Shown piece by piece: positions 1 to 10,413 of a DNA stretch of 64,000 nt. The notes under the pieces are model-generated. The model searched no databases. It saw only the letters and a program-made list of their open reading frames with translations, and was not told where the DNA came from. The number at the start of each line of letters is the position of its first letter. The stretch's first letter is position 1. Both the position numbers and the translations under genes were made by a program. Source of the stretch: Flaccisagitta enflata (taxonomy: Eukaryota; Chaetognatha; Sagittoidea; Aphragmophora); the NCBI GenBank assembly GCA_965153355.1, contig OZ231128.1, forward strand, positions 41,292,001 to 41,356,000, given 5' to 3'.

Positions 1-503
1 TTAAAAACAAGAATAAGACCATGAAGCAAGTGCCTTCTTTTTATGGACGGACTTCGAACGACAGGACAAATCAACTTTTTATTGAAACAACGGTCGTCAT
101 TTCAAATTCTTTAACTTTCGATAATATTCATGATTTAATCTTTGCAATGTCAAATTTACAGATAAATTGTTGCCACCATTTCTCTGAGAGTAACTGCTTT
201 GAGTTTTGTAGGAAAGAATTGCAGAAGGATTTGATGAGAACAACAGAAAACTGTCCAGAAGAATGAACAAAAACTCACTTGCTACTGAAATCCTTAAATC
301 TCTTGAAGGGTCATTGACTATATTCTTTAAATGGTCATTTTACTTCATCCCTACGTGGAAAGGGAGCCTTCCTTACGCACTATGCTTCAAATGTGGTGAC
401 AAACGCGCATTCAATGAACTGAAGTCTACATTTTCTGAGATCATTTTCTTTCTTCCATGATTAGTTCGGGATTTGGGTTCAGTATGGAAAAAAATCTTTA
501 AGT
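1..503. other. AT-rich unannotated stretch
   Basis: No gene is supported. Open frames here are short, AT-rich and lack splice context or recognisable motifs. The sequence runs up to the terminal repeat of the MITE that starts near 504. Confidence 0.5.
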
Positions 504-1208
504 AACCATGGCAAAAAAAAAAAAAAAGAGACAAATTGTTTTTCAATGTTTCACATTCATCCAAGGAGAAAAACATAGCAAAATCCATGACGGTTTTAAA
601 GATCTTCAAAAAATCTTCAAAATGGGACCATGCTGGTTGTTGTAGCTTTATTCGTTATGAAATGACATAGGGATAAAGAGATAAAGATAAAGATAAAGAT
701 AAAGATAAAGATAAAGATAAAGATAAAGATAAAGAGATAAAGATAAAGATAAAGATAAAGACATAGGGATAAAGAGATAAAGAGATAGATAGTCAAGACT
801 GTAAAAGCCAAGTTGAAAAAGTTGTACTTTTTTGTTAGTTCATAAAAAAACATAAAAAAAAAATTTTTAAACTTTTTCTTTAAGCTATTTTCAAAGATTT
901 TTGAATTTTCTTTCATTCAAGACCAATCCCAGATCTGTAACTCAAACCGTTTAGAAGTTAGAGCTTGTCAAAATGAATTACTTCTTTTCAAAACCTTTTG
1001 AATTCAGTTGAATCAAAAAATTGAATATGGCAATGTTTTCATTCATTCTTGTGCCATTTCTAAACGAATAAAGCTAGAACTACCTGCAACGTTGCGTTTG
1101 AAAGATCTTTTGCAGATCTTTCTAACGGCCATGGATTTTTTATATTTCATATCGTTAGCTCAGCAGAAATAAGCTAAATAAGTTGTCTCTTTTTTTTTTG
1201 CCATGGTT
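504..1208. mobile_element. Fold-back MITE, AACCATGGC-A(n) family, copy 1
   Basis: The two ends are inverted: AACCATGGCAAAAA at 504 and its complement ending at 1208. The inverted arms continue inward through a shared block containing 'aaatccatgacggtttt' on the left and 'tttctaaacgaataaagcta' on the right. No coding capacity is visible. A GATAAA microsatellite lies in the middle. A second copy with the same end design is at 16459-17056, and related internal blocks occur near 5520-5650, 28650 and 30690-30960. Confidence 0.65.
671..790. repeat. (GATAAA)n microsatellite
   Basis: Hexanucleotide array of GATAAA interspersed with GATAAAGA steps, inside the 504-1208 MITE. Confidence 0.9.
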
Positions 1209-1227
1209 ATGGAAAAACAAGCATGAA

Positions 1228-1300
1228 AAGTATCGATTACATGCCAAGGGACTGAGCAAAATTATGACCTAAAGTGAAGCTGCTTAATTTGCAATATACC
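1228..1300 (-). mobile_element. Fragment of the TACAGT-ended MITE family
   Basis: 'catgccaagggactg' and the following ~50 bp match, in reverse orientation, the right half of the intact TACAGT element at 10135-10312. The outer end is missing. Confidence 0.45.
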
Positions 1301-1351
1301 AAAAACAAGAAAAATCTCCTATAAGACCACAAGCTCATAGACAGTACGCAT

Positions 1352-1688
1352 GTCAGGGTGCCAAAAAAGGGCGAAACTGGCTTTCCCCCGCCATTATCTT
1401 TTTACTTTGCAGAAGTCCTGTCAAACGAGCCGTCGCGCAACTTTTAATTCGATCGTGAACCATTGTTAGGGGGTGGTTGAAGTTAGTATTGAATTAGCAT
1501 TAGAAGCAATATTCTTATTATGCAAATTTTGCCTCCGCCATAGATTTCTATGGAAACTTCACAGTCACCCTAACGATGGTTCCCGTTTGATTTGAAAGTC
1601 GCGCAACGGCTAATTTGATAGCTTTTAAGCAAAGGAAACAGATGATGGCGGGGGGAAAGCCAATTTTGCCCAATTCTGGCACTCTGAC
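1352..1688. mobile_element. Fold-back MITE with ~115-bp inverted arms
   Basis: The left arm begins GTCAGGGTGCCAAAA and the right arm, read in complement, begins GTCAGAGTGCCAGAA. The arms stay aligned for about 115 bp, including 'tggctttcccccgccat' on the left and its near-complement on the right, then 'gccgtcgcgcaac' and 'aaccattgttaggg'. The 337-bp element has no open frame of interest. The two arms differ by scattered substitutions, so this is not a recent insertion. Confidence 0.75.
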
Positions 1689-2115
1689 TTTTATAAGGGC
1701 AATGTTGTTTCAACATTCATAAGTATCAGTACCTTGGTAGTGAATGCCGGCGGTCCCAGTTGGTTGTACCTCGATTCTTGCCTCTAAGGGTATGGTTTTC
1801 TAATCAATATTGCTAGTGTCAGTACTTCCATCAGTACATTAGTAATCTTTGATTGTAACTTTTGTAAGATATTTTGTGTATACTAAATGGTATAGGCCTG
1901 TCCAACCCTATACTAATGAGGTATGCAGTCAAACTGATTGTTTTGTCAGGTAATCTTTTTTTTGTCAGTAGTAAAGGATAGTTGTGAGCAATCCGGAGTG
2001 AACACCATTGAAAGCTTGCAAGGCTTTCATACTTTGTTAATTGGAGAATTCTGGCCTCCTTTTATAAGGGCAATGTTGTTTCAACTTTCATGCATAATAG
2101 GCAGGCTTGTCTTGA
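1689..2115. repeat. Duplicated ~40-bp segment, otherwise unannotated
   Basis: A block containing 'ttttataagggcaatgttg' just right of the MITE (about 1689-1723) recurs at about 2059-2093. In both places it follows 'aattctggc'. This looks like a fragment of the same insertion or a local duplication. No gene is seen. Confidence 0.5.
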
Positions 2116-3267
2116 TAGCGGGTGCGCCTGAGGCGGATCAACAAGGTGCGGGGCCCTATGCTTAACCAAAGACGCGGGGCCCCCCTTTCCCCCCCCCCAC
2201 ACTCAGGGCTTTACAAATTTTTTTGTGAACAAAATTTTCTGGCTAGATTTTCCTGCTAAATACACGTATGAATTTCACATCAATTCATCCCCTGTTTTCT
2301 TCTTTCTCATCTTTTCTTTACAATCTCTCTTTTTTTCATGCATTTTTTTTCTCTTTATTTCTCTTTCAAGTTACAACCTGTGTTTTTTTCAGCAGTAGCC
2401 TCAAACCTAAGATCAGACATTTCAGGCGTAACATTATTGCCTTATATCAAACCCCAAAGAAACCAATTCAAGCCTGAATACTATCTATGAAAAAATTTAC
2501 CTTTAACTAAAGATATCTTAGCTTTAAAAGAAACTTGTAATAAGCTACTTTATAAAATCTTCAACATTAGCCCAATCTGGTTCCTGTAGCTCCAACTGTT
2601 TAAAACTGCCAAAAGAGAGTAAAGTCTATTAGTTTAAGAATGAAATGCAGCTTCTTTGAAACTCACCGCTTCTAGATAAGCTATAGATTTAAAAAGAAAG
2701 CAAATTGATCCAAATTAAAAAATCTAAAAGATAGGTACAATCTGGTTTCTGTAGCTGTCCTAGTTTAGAAATGGCATGCAAACAAAATTTAGACTACTTC
2801 AACCTTTTAAAAAATCAGTTTTTTGTTTGTCTATTTTTTTGTACTTTTTGTCATGAAAAATTAGTATTTGGATACTTTTTTTATCTACCTATCTTTTTTT
2901 CCTTCTCTATAACCTTCCCTCTTATCTGCTTTCTTTTTTCTTTTGTTCCTTCCTTTTTACTGAACTTTCTTCCCTTCTTTGTTTCCTGCCTACATTACCT
3001 TCTTTGATACCTTTCTCTCACTTCAGACCTTCCATCTTTTTTTTTCCCTTCCTAAGCTGGTTTTTTGTTGTTTTTTGTTCTTTATTTCCTTCTTCCTTTC
3101 TTTTTTTCTTTTCTTTTTTTTTTCTTCTCTTTCTTCCTTTCTATTTTTTCAAGAGGGGGGGGGCTGCAAGCGCGGGGCCCTCCTGAGGCGCGGGGCCCTA
3201 TGCTTAAGCATATAAAGCATATATGTTGATCCGCCTCAGGGGTGCGCCCTAGCGGTGCTCTACTGTA
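2116..3267. mobile_element. TACAGT-ended inverted-repeat element, left end eroded
   Basis: Near the left, 'gtgcgcctgaggcggatcaa' is followed by 'gcggggccctatgctta'. Near the right the same sequences occur inverted, followed outward by an end that reads TACAGTAGAGCACCGC in complement. That end matches TACAGTGGAGCACCGC of the MITE at 10135, so the element belongs to the same TA-inserting family. The interior is T-rich with no credible coding frame. Confidence 0.6.
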
Positions 3268-4017
3268 TCTATATTGGCGCGCTTCACGGTGATGAAGGCA
3301 AGTCTAAAATGCGAATTAGGACGAATTAGGACGATAAAAATAAACGAAGCGAGTTTGGTTGATGGCGCTGATTCCAAGGAAAAAAAAAGACCAAATTGCG
3401 GCCTTTGGGATCGGATGCTTCCTTCGTTACGAACATCAATCTTCCAACAATCTAATGACGATTAAAAAAGAAGATGGAACAGGATTTTTTCTCGCTTCAT
3501 GTGGTCCGCGTTATGAGTTACCTCTGTCGGCCTGTGTTAAGGCAGATGTGGTGCGTTGGAATATTGAGCATGCAATCCCAACGCTTGTTGCATCGGCAGA
3601 TGGGTAGAGAATGGATGTATAAGCGGACACACAAATTCCATGAGTGGCGAAGCATAATTTCCGACGATTTTTTTTTTTTGGGGGGGGATAGTTAATCAAA
3701 GCTATTGGTTTTTATTTAAAAAATCAACTCATGCTTAATTACTGCCTCTTCAATGACAATCACACTACTTTCCATTTTTTCATTTTCACACCTCAACTAA
3801 AAAAACCCTGCTCTTCTCTGACGATTATCATGACCCATTATAGCCTGATGAACATCAAGAAAAATACTTCATGCTTCAACCCTCTTTCGACTCGAATATG
3901 CGTCGGAATGCCCCAATTTGGAAATCCGAGAGGGAAATTTAGTGGCAACGGATGGAGTTTGACCTTCTATCGGGATCATAAAGAATCTTTGAAACATGAT
4001 ACTGAGAAAAAGGCTTC
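3268..4017 (+). other. Unannotated stretch with a weak 82-codon open frame
   Basis: A plus-strand frame at 3359-3607 is open for 82 codons with ordinary base composition. It shows no recognisable motif and no clear splice partner. I do not call a gene. The rest is AT-rich. Confidence 0.2.

Positions 4018-4092
<75 letters not shown>
4018..4092. repeat. (TCTG)n-(CT)n microsatellite
   Basis: TCTG repeats pass directly into CT repeats. This compound type recurs at 11327-11481 and 53283-53384. Confidence 0.95.
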
Positions 4093-4094
<2 letters not shown>

Positions 4095-4614
4095 TTTAGA
4101 ACTCAGAAGCCATAATCAGTTTGCCATTTGTCCAATAAATATTCAGCCCTCCTTTTTTCTCCCGGGAGTAGTATTGGTTAGCTGGTTGCAATGGTTATGG
4201 ACTTATGGTGGTGGTATAAGAGGCAAAAAGATGTGTGGATTCAGTTACAAGGAGTGATTGGAAAAGAAAGCAGAAAGCATGGTTGTACTACCACACTTGT
4301 AGAGATGGCGTTAGGTATGGTGGCCGACGTAAACAAGAATCACTTTAGTTGAGAGACTCTTTAAGTCTTTTGGTCTTATGGTCTTAACAACCGCGCGCGA
4401 CTGTGAAGTGTTGGCCTTGTTCGAGTTTTTTGCCAAACCGCCAACCCGTACGCGGCTGGGATGGCCAATATTTACTAGCTCTTTGCGTTTGTGGGCAGTA
4501 CAAGATGTTTGGATTCTTTACCGCTAACCTGATTCATTATCGCAAACATTGTTACAACGTCAACAATGGGGTGGCTGACCAGACACAGAAATAGCAAATC
4601 TTTAATTGACTTAC

Positions 4615-7600
4615 CTATGACTGTTAGTGAGAAAATGGCAGCGTCGTTGTTGCCGATGACGCATTTGTATCTTCCGCCGTCTTCGAGTCGCGGTTGAAGG
4701 ATTTTCATTGTCGAAACTCCTTCGACTTCGTTCAGCTCGGCCGAGTAACGAAGCGCTTGAGGCTTCGGGCCTAAGAACTTGCCGTTGATGAACAAGATGT
4801 CGGCGTCGCCTGTTGGGGGGGGGATGAGCATGATGTGGGGGTCACTTGGTAAATACGGCTTTGCGTGAGGATGTTAGATAGGGATGAATTCTTACAAGAG
4901 TACCGTAATCAAGAGGCGGTCAAGACTAAATAAAGCAAGACTAAATAAAGCAGCCGTAATTCTACTTATACGGAACCTGGGTACTTATGAAAACTTTTTG
5001 TGGAAGCGCTCTTCAAATAAGGGGTTTGCACTTGTAAGAAGGGGACGCGTGCAGGATAGAGCGAGACAGTATGACGTCACCAAGTTCCGTCTTACACACT
5101 AATTTTCCGAAATTAACTATGCTCCTTCATTGAAAAGTCAAGTTAATTATGAATTATAGTTATAATTATGAATTATAGTTAAAAGACGCTAGACCAAAAG
5201 GACAGATTGGCATAAGTGTAGACTGTAGGGACGTAGGGTATCACTGCTCTTTCTAGGCTCTTAAAAGGAAATATTCAGAATCCAATTTTCAATTAAACTT
5301 TACATTTTGATTTATATTTGAAATTAATTGTGAAATCCTGGTTGCGGTAGGCAATGCGATTTCTTTAAATGTGATATGGAGACTGGAGAGTTTTCATTTG
5401 ATGTATAGCTGAACCCCGCTATAAGTATAACGGATTCAAGAGTAACTGAAATCCGCCTTTACCATGCGTATCAATAAAAAAGATGCAATTTTGAACAGCT
5501 TATTGTGACAACAAATTTCAATAAAACCTATTGAAATTCTAGACCATTGGAGAGCCCTTCGAAAATACTTTCATTTGGTTTCAATCTGGTATTTCTATAT
5601 TTTTTCGTTTAGAAATGGCATTAATTTGAATAAAAACTCTGGATTTTCATTTTCACAATCCCTATGTAAAAAGTGCATTTTAGCAAAATAGAGCTTCTTC
5701 ATCATATAAAGAATACATTATTATAGTGATCCGCCAGCGTTTGTGTCAAAAAGGGAATAAAAATGATGCTAGTTTTTTTTTTTTTTTCAATATTAAACAA
5801 CTGAAGTCCTGGCAGCTCATAATACTTGATTTTAACATTTCTGTTAATTCAGAATTACTATTGATAAATAAATGACAAAATAGAAAAACAAACAAATAGA
5901 GAAAGGAATGAATAAATGAGGAAATAAAAATTTGATCTATCATCAATTAATTCAATCGAGTTTTCCTTTGATAGATGTTTTCAGAGATACAACTTCAAGA
6001 TGCAACTTCATTTCAATATCATACACCCTGTAGAATAAGGAAAAGAGGATTGAATGAATTAATAAATGAATGAATGAATGAATGAATGAATGAATGAATG
6101 AATGAATGAATGAATGAATGAATGAATGAATGAATGAATGTAAGAATCGATAACTGGCAAAATGAATGAATGATTGAAATAATAATTGAACAAATCTGAA
6201 AACTGTATCAAACAAATAGATGATTTTTCTTTACACAAATAAAAAAAATGTAATCCTTTAAAAATTTTTGTTAATCCTATGTGAGAGGAGAGTGCTAGCC
6301 GGGCACGCCATCAGCAAAACCAGCGTGCCCGACAGCAAAACAGAGTGCATCGGGCACGCGGGCACGCTCTAAATTCAGGCCTGGTTATCTGTCAATTTTT
6401 TGGAGGTTGTCGGGAAAAAAGTCGAAGTCAGTCTTCGACTTTTTGACATATTCGAGAGAAACAGGGTTTTCATTTTCTTATGGGAAAGTTGGGGAACTCC
6501 TTAGGGCGATTGGTCTCTCAAATGAAATTGATAGGGTAAGTAAATTTGATAATTCTCTTTCATTTGGCGCTAAGCAGAAGTCTCTGGGACAAATATTTTT
6601 TGCGTTATGAATTTTTAAAGATTTATTTACGAAAAATTCAAATTGAATTTTTTTCGATTTTTTATGATTTTGTGTAGGATCAATAAAGGAGTGTATCTAA
6701 GTTTGGTTAAGCATGCAAATACAAAAAAACATGTTCATGAGCATAGCTGCTCATGTGTGAGGGTGATTTTGAGCATTTTAGCTCATTTAGCTCACTTAGC
6801 TCAGTTTTTTTTTTCTGATTTCAAATGCAATAAATAAGCAAATATATTGATAGATGTTTAAGCAAGCAATTATAAGAAAGCATGTCAGTGAGCAGAGCTG
6901 CTCATCTGTGAGGGTGTTTTTAAATATTCTAGCTTATTTAGCTCATTAAGCTTGCTCTTTTTTTCTGATTTCAAAACCGATAAATAAATAAATGTTTTGA
7001 TTTAAGCATGCAAATACAAGAAAGCATCTCAGTAAGCATAGCTGGTTGCGTAGTCGAGTGATTTTGAATATTTTAGCTCATCTAGCTCATTTGGCTCAGT
7101 CCTATTTTTCTCTGATTTTCAGTGCAACCACTATATACAATTGCTCTTAATTTGATCTAACAAATAAAAAGTTGCAATGACTGAAAACAAAAGCTTGGTG
7201 AAAAGTGAACAACGCTTACGACTTTTTTCCTCACGGCGACAGCCGCCATTACTGGTAACTAGAAGAAATGAACGGCTAACTGCGAAGAAAAGATCAGAAA
7301 GAGCGACTTTTAAAAAAAAAGCAAAACGTCGTTGAAAGAAATAATATCGAAGGCTGCTGAGATCGTAACGACTTTAAGCATGGCAAGTTAGCGTTATGAA
7401 AAGTGGGGAAGTTTTTAGTTGCAACTGTCTTAAAATCCAGACATGGAAAATGAAAGCATAAATCAAGTGTGACGTAAGATCAATTTGAATAAGGCCGGAT
7501 ACACGGCTACCGAAGTCGCGTGCGGTTGGGCAGGAGAAGTGATGGGAAAGGCTAAATCAAGCATTTGGGCAGGAGCAGTTATGCAAAAGATGCCCGCAAA

Positions 7601-8345
7601 AGCAAAAACGCTGAAAAAGCCAACAGCGACCGACCGACCGACTGATTGACCAAATGACCGACCAACATATTGGATTAAACTAAGGAGCCGCGTGCACGCG
7701 ACTAAAATACAATAGCTACAAGCGTGTCGGATGTCAATGAAGAAGATTATATCAATTGTTAAAAGGTCGCAGAATGTTTGCGATGACTAAATTTGATTGG
7801 AAATGCATGTATATTTTGGATACTAATACGCAAAGGTAATGCGTAACATGGTTTTCCGTTTTACTCAATCGAAGCCAGCCGAGGTAAATGCCAAACGAAA
7901 AATGAAATCCGCATCGTAATTATCACTGTTTACGGCATTCATTGTACAAGGCATTCACTGTTTAAGACGTTCACTTAATCTAAGCCAGACGAACTATGTC
8001 TAGCGCAATTTTCAGTGATGAACTTAACACTGGACTGGAGATCAACTCAATTTGAGCCAGACGTAATATCACCGATATGCGATTTAATTTTTATTGATAT
8101 TAACACTCATTTACTCACCTTCACTTAATCTGAGTGAGCTCACTAACTGACTTGGTTTTCACTGATTTTGGCATTCATTTACTCACCTTCACTTAATCTG
8201 AGCCAGACGTAATGAGTGGCGCTGTTTTCGCTGACGAAAGTCGCGCCGTCATTTGTGTTAAACTTGCAATTCAGAGTCGTGCCTCGAGATCCTTGGGCCA
8301 CAACGACTGACAAATCCGGATCCACAGCCTCACGAGTTTGCTGAC
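4615..8345 (-). CDS. Immunoglobulin-superfamily protein, partial: two exons of one Ig domain
   Basis: Two minus-strand exons make one V-type immunoglobulin domain. The upstream exon is 8345-8187 (acceptor AG at 8347-8346, or 8342-8341 for a 5-base shorter exon). It ends at a strong donor, GAAG|GTGAGT. The downstream exon is 4809-4615, entered through a C-rich tract and CAACAG, and left at ATAG|GTAAGT. Both are phase 1-1 and join in frame. Visible features are the first cysteine in TLNCKF, the core tryptophan in YVWLRL, and the D-x-G-x-Y-x-C signature as LEDGGRYKCVIG. The two cysteines are 75 residues apart, a V-set-like distance. I found no signal peptide, membrane segment or other Ig exons nearby, so the gene probably extends beyond what I can recognise. 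Ig domains of this kind serve in cell-surface or secreted binding proteins. The partner is unknown. Confidence 0.8.
4810..6062. other. Ig-gene intron, AT-rich with MITE-like blocks
   Basis: Intronic sequence of the Ig gene. 'tgaaccccgctataa' at about 5411 resembles the TACAGT-family terminus. The block at 5520-5700, with 'ttcgtttagaaatggcatta', belongs to the dispersed family also seen at 504-1208 and 30591-31002. No exon is recognised. Confidence 0.4.
6063..6140. repeat. (AATG)n microsatellite
   Basis: Nearly pure AATG/GAAT tetranucleotide array. The same unit occurs at 31463-31580, and on the other strand at 13388-13426 and 52778-52880. Confidence 0.95.
6296..6372. repeat. GC-rich hairpin cluster of GGGCACGC motifs
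   Basis: CGGGCACGC is followed after a short loop by GCGTGCCCG, then by further CGGGCACG and GGGCACGC copies separated by 'cagcaaaac'. It is a compact GC-rich palindrome cluster in AT-rich surroundings. Confidence 0.6.
6416..6445. repeat. Hairpin AAAAAGTCGAA...TTCGACTTTTT (family D, copy 1)
   Basis: Eleven-base perfect stem with a seven-base loop. Similar hairpins with changed stem bases occur at 38626-38656 and 44743-44773. Confidence 0.6.
6690..7130 (+). repeat. Three tandem ~155-bp monomers
   Basis: Monomers begin near 6706, 6860 and 7004. Each contains 'aagcatgcaaatacaa' (or a variant), 'gcatagctgctcat', 'tgtgagggtg', a 'tagctcatttagctca' run and a T-tract followed by 'ctgatttc'. A related monomer lies in reverse orientation at 24755-24870. 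The array sits in the intron of the Ig gene. Confidence 0.75.
7205..7270. repeat. Hairpin-bearing repeat end, copy 1
   Basis: 'cttacgacttttttcctcac' followed by GGCGACAGCCGCC and 'attactggta' matches a block at 45637-45680 ('cttacgatttttctccgg', GGCGAGAGCCGCC, 'tttactggta'). The two share a small GC hairpin. Confidence 0.45.
7490..7707 (-). mobile_element. Hairpin-ended non-autonomous element (HINE-like), full copy
   Basis: It begins AAGGCCGGATACACGGC (hairpin GGCCG/CGGC). It then has the motif AGTCGCGTGCGG, a GACCGACC-type array, and ends with the hairpin motif GCCGCGTGCACGCGACT followed by AAAA. The motif AGTCGCGTGC at one end is the inverse of the terminal hairpin arm at the other. There is no coding capacity. 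It lies within the Ig-gene intron. Confidence 0.75.
7860..8230 (-). repeat. Degenerate ~70-bp repeats of the Ig exon's 3' end
   Basis: The end of the upstream Ig exon with its donor ('acttaatctgagccagacgt' on the plus strand, near 8191) recurs in decayed form near 8112, 8045, 7973 and 7863. The 7950-8025 copy can be aligned along the exon as F-I-T-E-N-C-A-R-H then F-V-W-L-R-L-S-E with a one-base frame slip. The 8112 copy keeps the donor AAG|GTGAGT but only about 25 bp of exon. Confidence 0.6.
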
Positions 8346-8514
8346 CTGATCATCAATCATTCAATGAAAAGGATAGGAAAATGAGATGAAAATGTGAGTT
8401 AAGGATGAATAAAGGCTAAACAAGGAGGAGGACTGATTGTTTTTTGTTGTCGTGAATTCGGTTGATTGTGATTCTAGTAGTCAAATCATCATAATTGATA
8501 GTTACCGTGAAGAA

Positions 8515-8515
<1 letters not shown>

Positions 8516-8604
<89 letters not shown>
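8516..8604. repeat. (TTG)n-(CT)n microsatellites
   Basis: TTG trinucleotide array (8516-8551) followed directly by CT dinucleotides (8556-8604). Confidence 0.95.
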
Positions 8605-8606
<2 letters not shown>

Positions 8607-9190
8607 ATTTTTTTCTCGTGCGCATTGGAACGTGTGGGTGACCAAGTGGAAGATTCAAGTCCCAACTGAAAGACTTCCAAGTGACCAAATACCCAGGACC
8701 ACGTTTTGTGTCACATGATAAAACAGTAATAAGCAAAACACACAAAAAAGCCTCACCATAGAATCCAACGCGTGGACCATACGTGAATAAACCTTATTGA
8801 ACTAACGGAAGAATAGAGTTGATAGAGAACCAAACACCCGAGTCACCCGGCCCCAGCCAAAGTAAAGGCCTTAACTTTCGCAACCGTTTTTATATGAGTC
8901 TTTTTTGGGTCCGTAGGTGGGTACTTGTAGGTAAAACTTTTTTTCCTCGACGCGGTTTTAAAAGCCTTCTCTTGACTTCTTTATCTTTCGCATGAAAATG
9001 GCGGTATTTTTCACTATCCCCCGCCCCTTGGCCCCTTCCCCTCAGCTCTGATTAGTCACAGAATTGGGCACAGGACAGCGTGAGCTCGTCGCTGATAATC
9101 TATTCCATTGTGGACGGATTGACCGTGACATGGATCTATGTTGGTTTGTTCTGTTGTCATCATTTTCAGATTCAAATGATCGTGAAAACA
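8605..9190. other. Unannotated stretch
   Basis: No gene or recognised repeat. Ends of open frames here do not line up with splice sites. Confidence 0.35.
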
Positions 9191-9332
9191 GTGTGTGTAA
9201 GTTATGTGAAATGTGAATATGCGTGCGTCGCAGTGTGCGTAAGTTATGTGGAATGTGAAAAGTGTGCGTCCCAGTGCGTAGTATGTGTGTAAGTTATGTG
9301 GAATGTGAAAAGTGTGCGTCCCAGTGCGTAAT
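9191..9332. repeat. Three tandem ~50-bp units
   Basis: Units contain 'gtaagttatgtg' then 'aatgtgaa' and 'gtgcgtcccagtgcgta'. The last two copies are nearly identical and the first is more diverged. Confidence 0.75.
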
Positions 9333-9916
9333 ATTTGTTTGATCAAATCCAGCCCGAGACTCGCCCCCTTTTCCCCCTTTTTTAGCGTCACCATCTGCAC
9401 TAGTCTTTCCGGACCAAATCTGTTGTATTTGTACAAGTAAGTCTCTTTCTTTCTGCTTAAATTTTGCTCTTTTTTTTTTGTTCTAAGATTTTTTTTTTGT
9501 CACGTGGTACATTTTTTTTCATTTTTTGGATGTTCGCGCGACGAATCGATCGGCCCTTTTTTTGTATTTCAAACAGAATGTACGTTTTTTTGTTTATCAC
9601 GAATAAATAATTGAAACGTTCGATAAAAACAGAAATGATAAAAATGAAAAAAACAAACAAAACCAAACACACATACGAAGAGACCGGATGCAATACACCC
9701 TCCTGCACACACACAAACCCACTCACACGCACACCCGCACATGAGTTGGAACACTGATGAGTTATGATTATGATCTGAAATGATACACTGAGAAATCAAT
9801 TATCATGAAAGAATTGTGGTTACGTTACTGATTTCCCCTCTTACACTGTTTTGATGAAAGAGCTAACAACTTTGAGAGAATTGTAACCTCGTTCAGGCCT
9901 TAGTTAACTGATTAAG

Positions 9917-10060
9917 AACAAGGCCGGATACACGGCCAATACCAGTTGCGGACGGGTGGGCAGAGGCGGAAATGCGCATTTTCACACTTTTCGACTCGTG
10001 CTAACGGACCGACGGACGGACGGACGGACAAAGGCTCTTTTGGAATAGCGTCTCCGCAAA
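9917..10060 (-). mobile_element. HINE-like element, TTGCGGAC subfamily, terminal hairpin eroded
   Basis: It starts AACAAGGCCGGATACACGGCC, then AGTTGCGGACGGGTGGGCAG, then 'cacttttcgactcgtg' and a GGAC array. The far end reads 'tctccgca' followed by a poly(A) tract instead of the full hairpin. Confidence 0.7.
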
Positions 10061-10134
10061 AAAAAAAAAAAATAGAAAGAGTCAATGTAATGCCTTCGTT
10101 GTTTGTATCACTCTGTTAGTGAGTTCAGTGCACA

Positions 10135-10312
10135 TACAGTGGAGCACCGCAAGAGCGCACCCGCTAATAAGGCATGCCCGCCTGTAAGGCATAGAACTTG
10201 CAGCCCCATGAGAGAGTTTGTAGTTATTTCTATATTGGCAATAAGGCAGCTTTACTATAAAGTATAATTTTGCCCAGTCCCTTGGCATGCGCTCTAGTGC
10301 AGCTCAGCTGTA
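10135..10312. mobile_element. TACAGT-ended MITE with TA duplication
   Basis: The left end is TACAGTGGAGCACCGCAAG and the right end in complement is TACAGCTGAGCTGCACTAG. Both are followed by 'agcgca'. The TA on each side fits the TA target of Tc1/mariner/pogo-type elements. The 178-bp element is non-coding. A partial copy lies at 51312-51459. Confidence 0.75.
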
Positions 10313-10316
10313 TATA

Positions 10317-10318
<2 letters not shown>

Positions 10319-10412
<94 letters not shown>
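10319..10412. repeat. (CT)n microsatellite
   Basis: Pure CT dinucleotide array. Its right edge runs into the residue of a HINE-like terminal hairpin ('cgcgactctacacc'). Confidence 0.95.
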
Positions 10413-10413
<1 letters not shown>

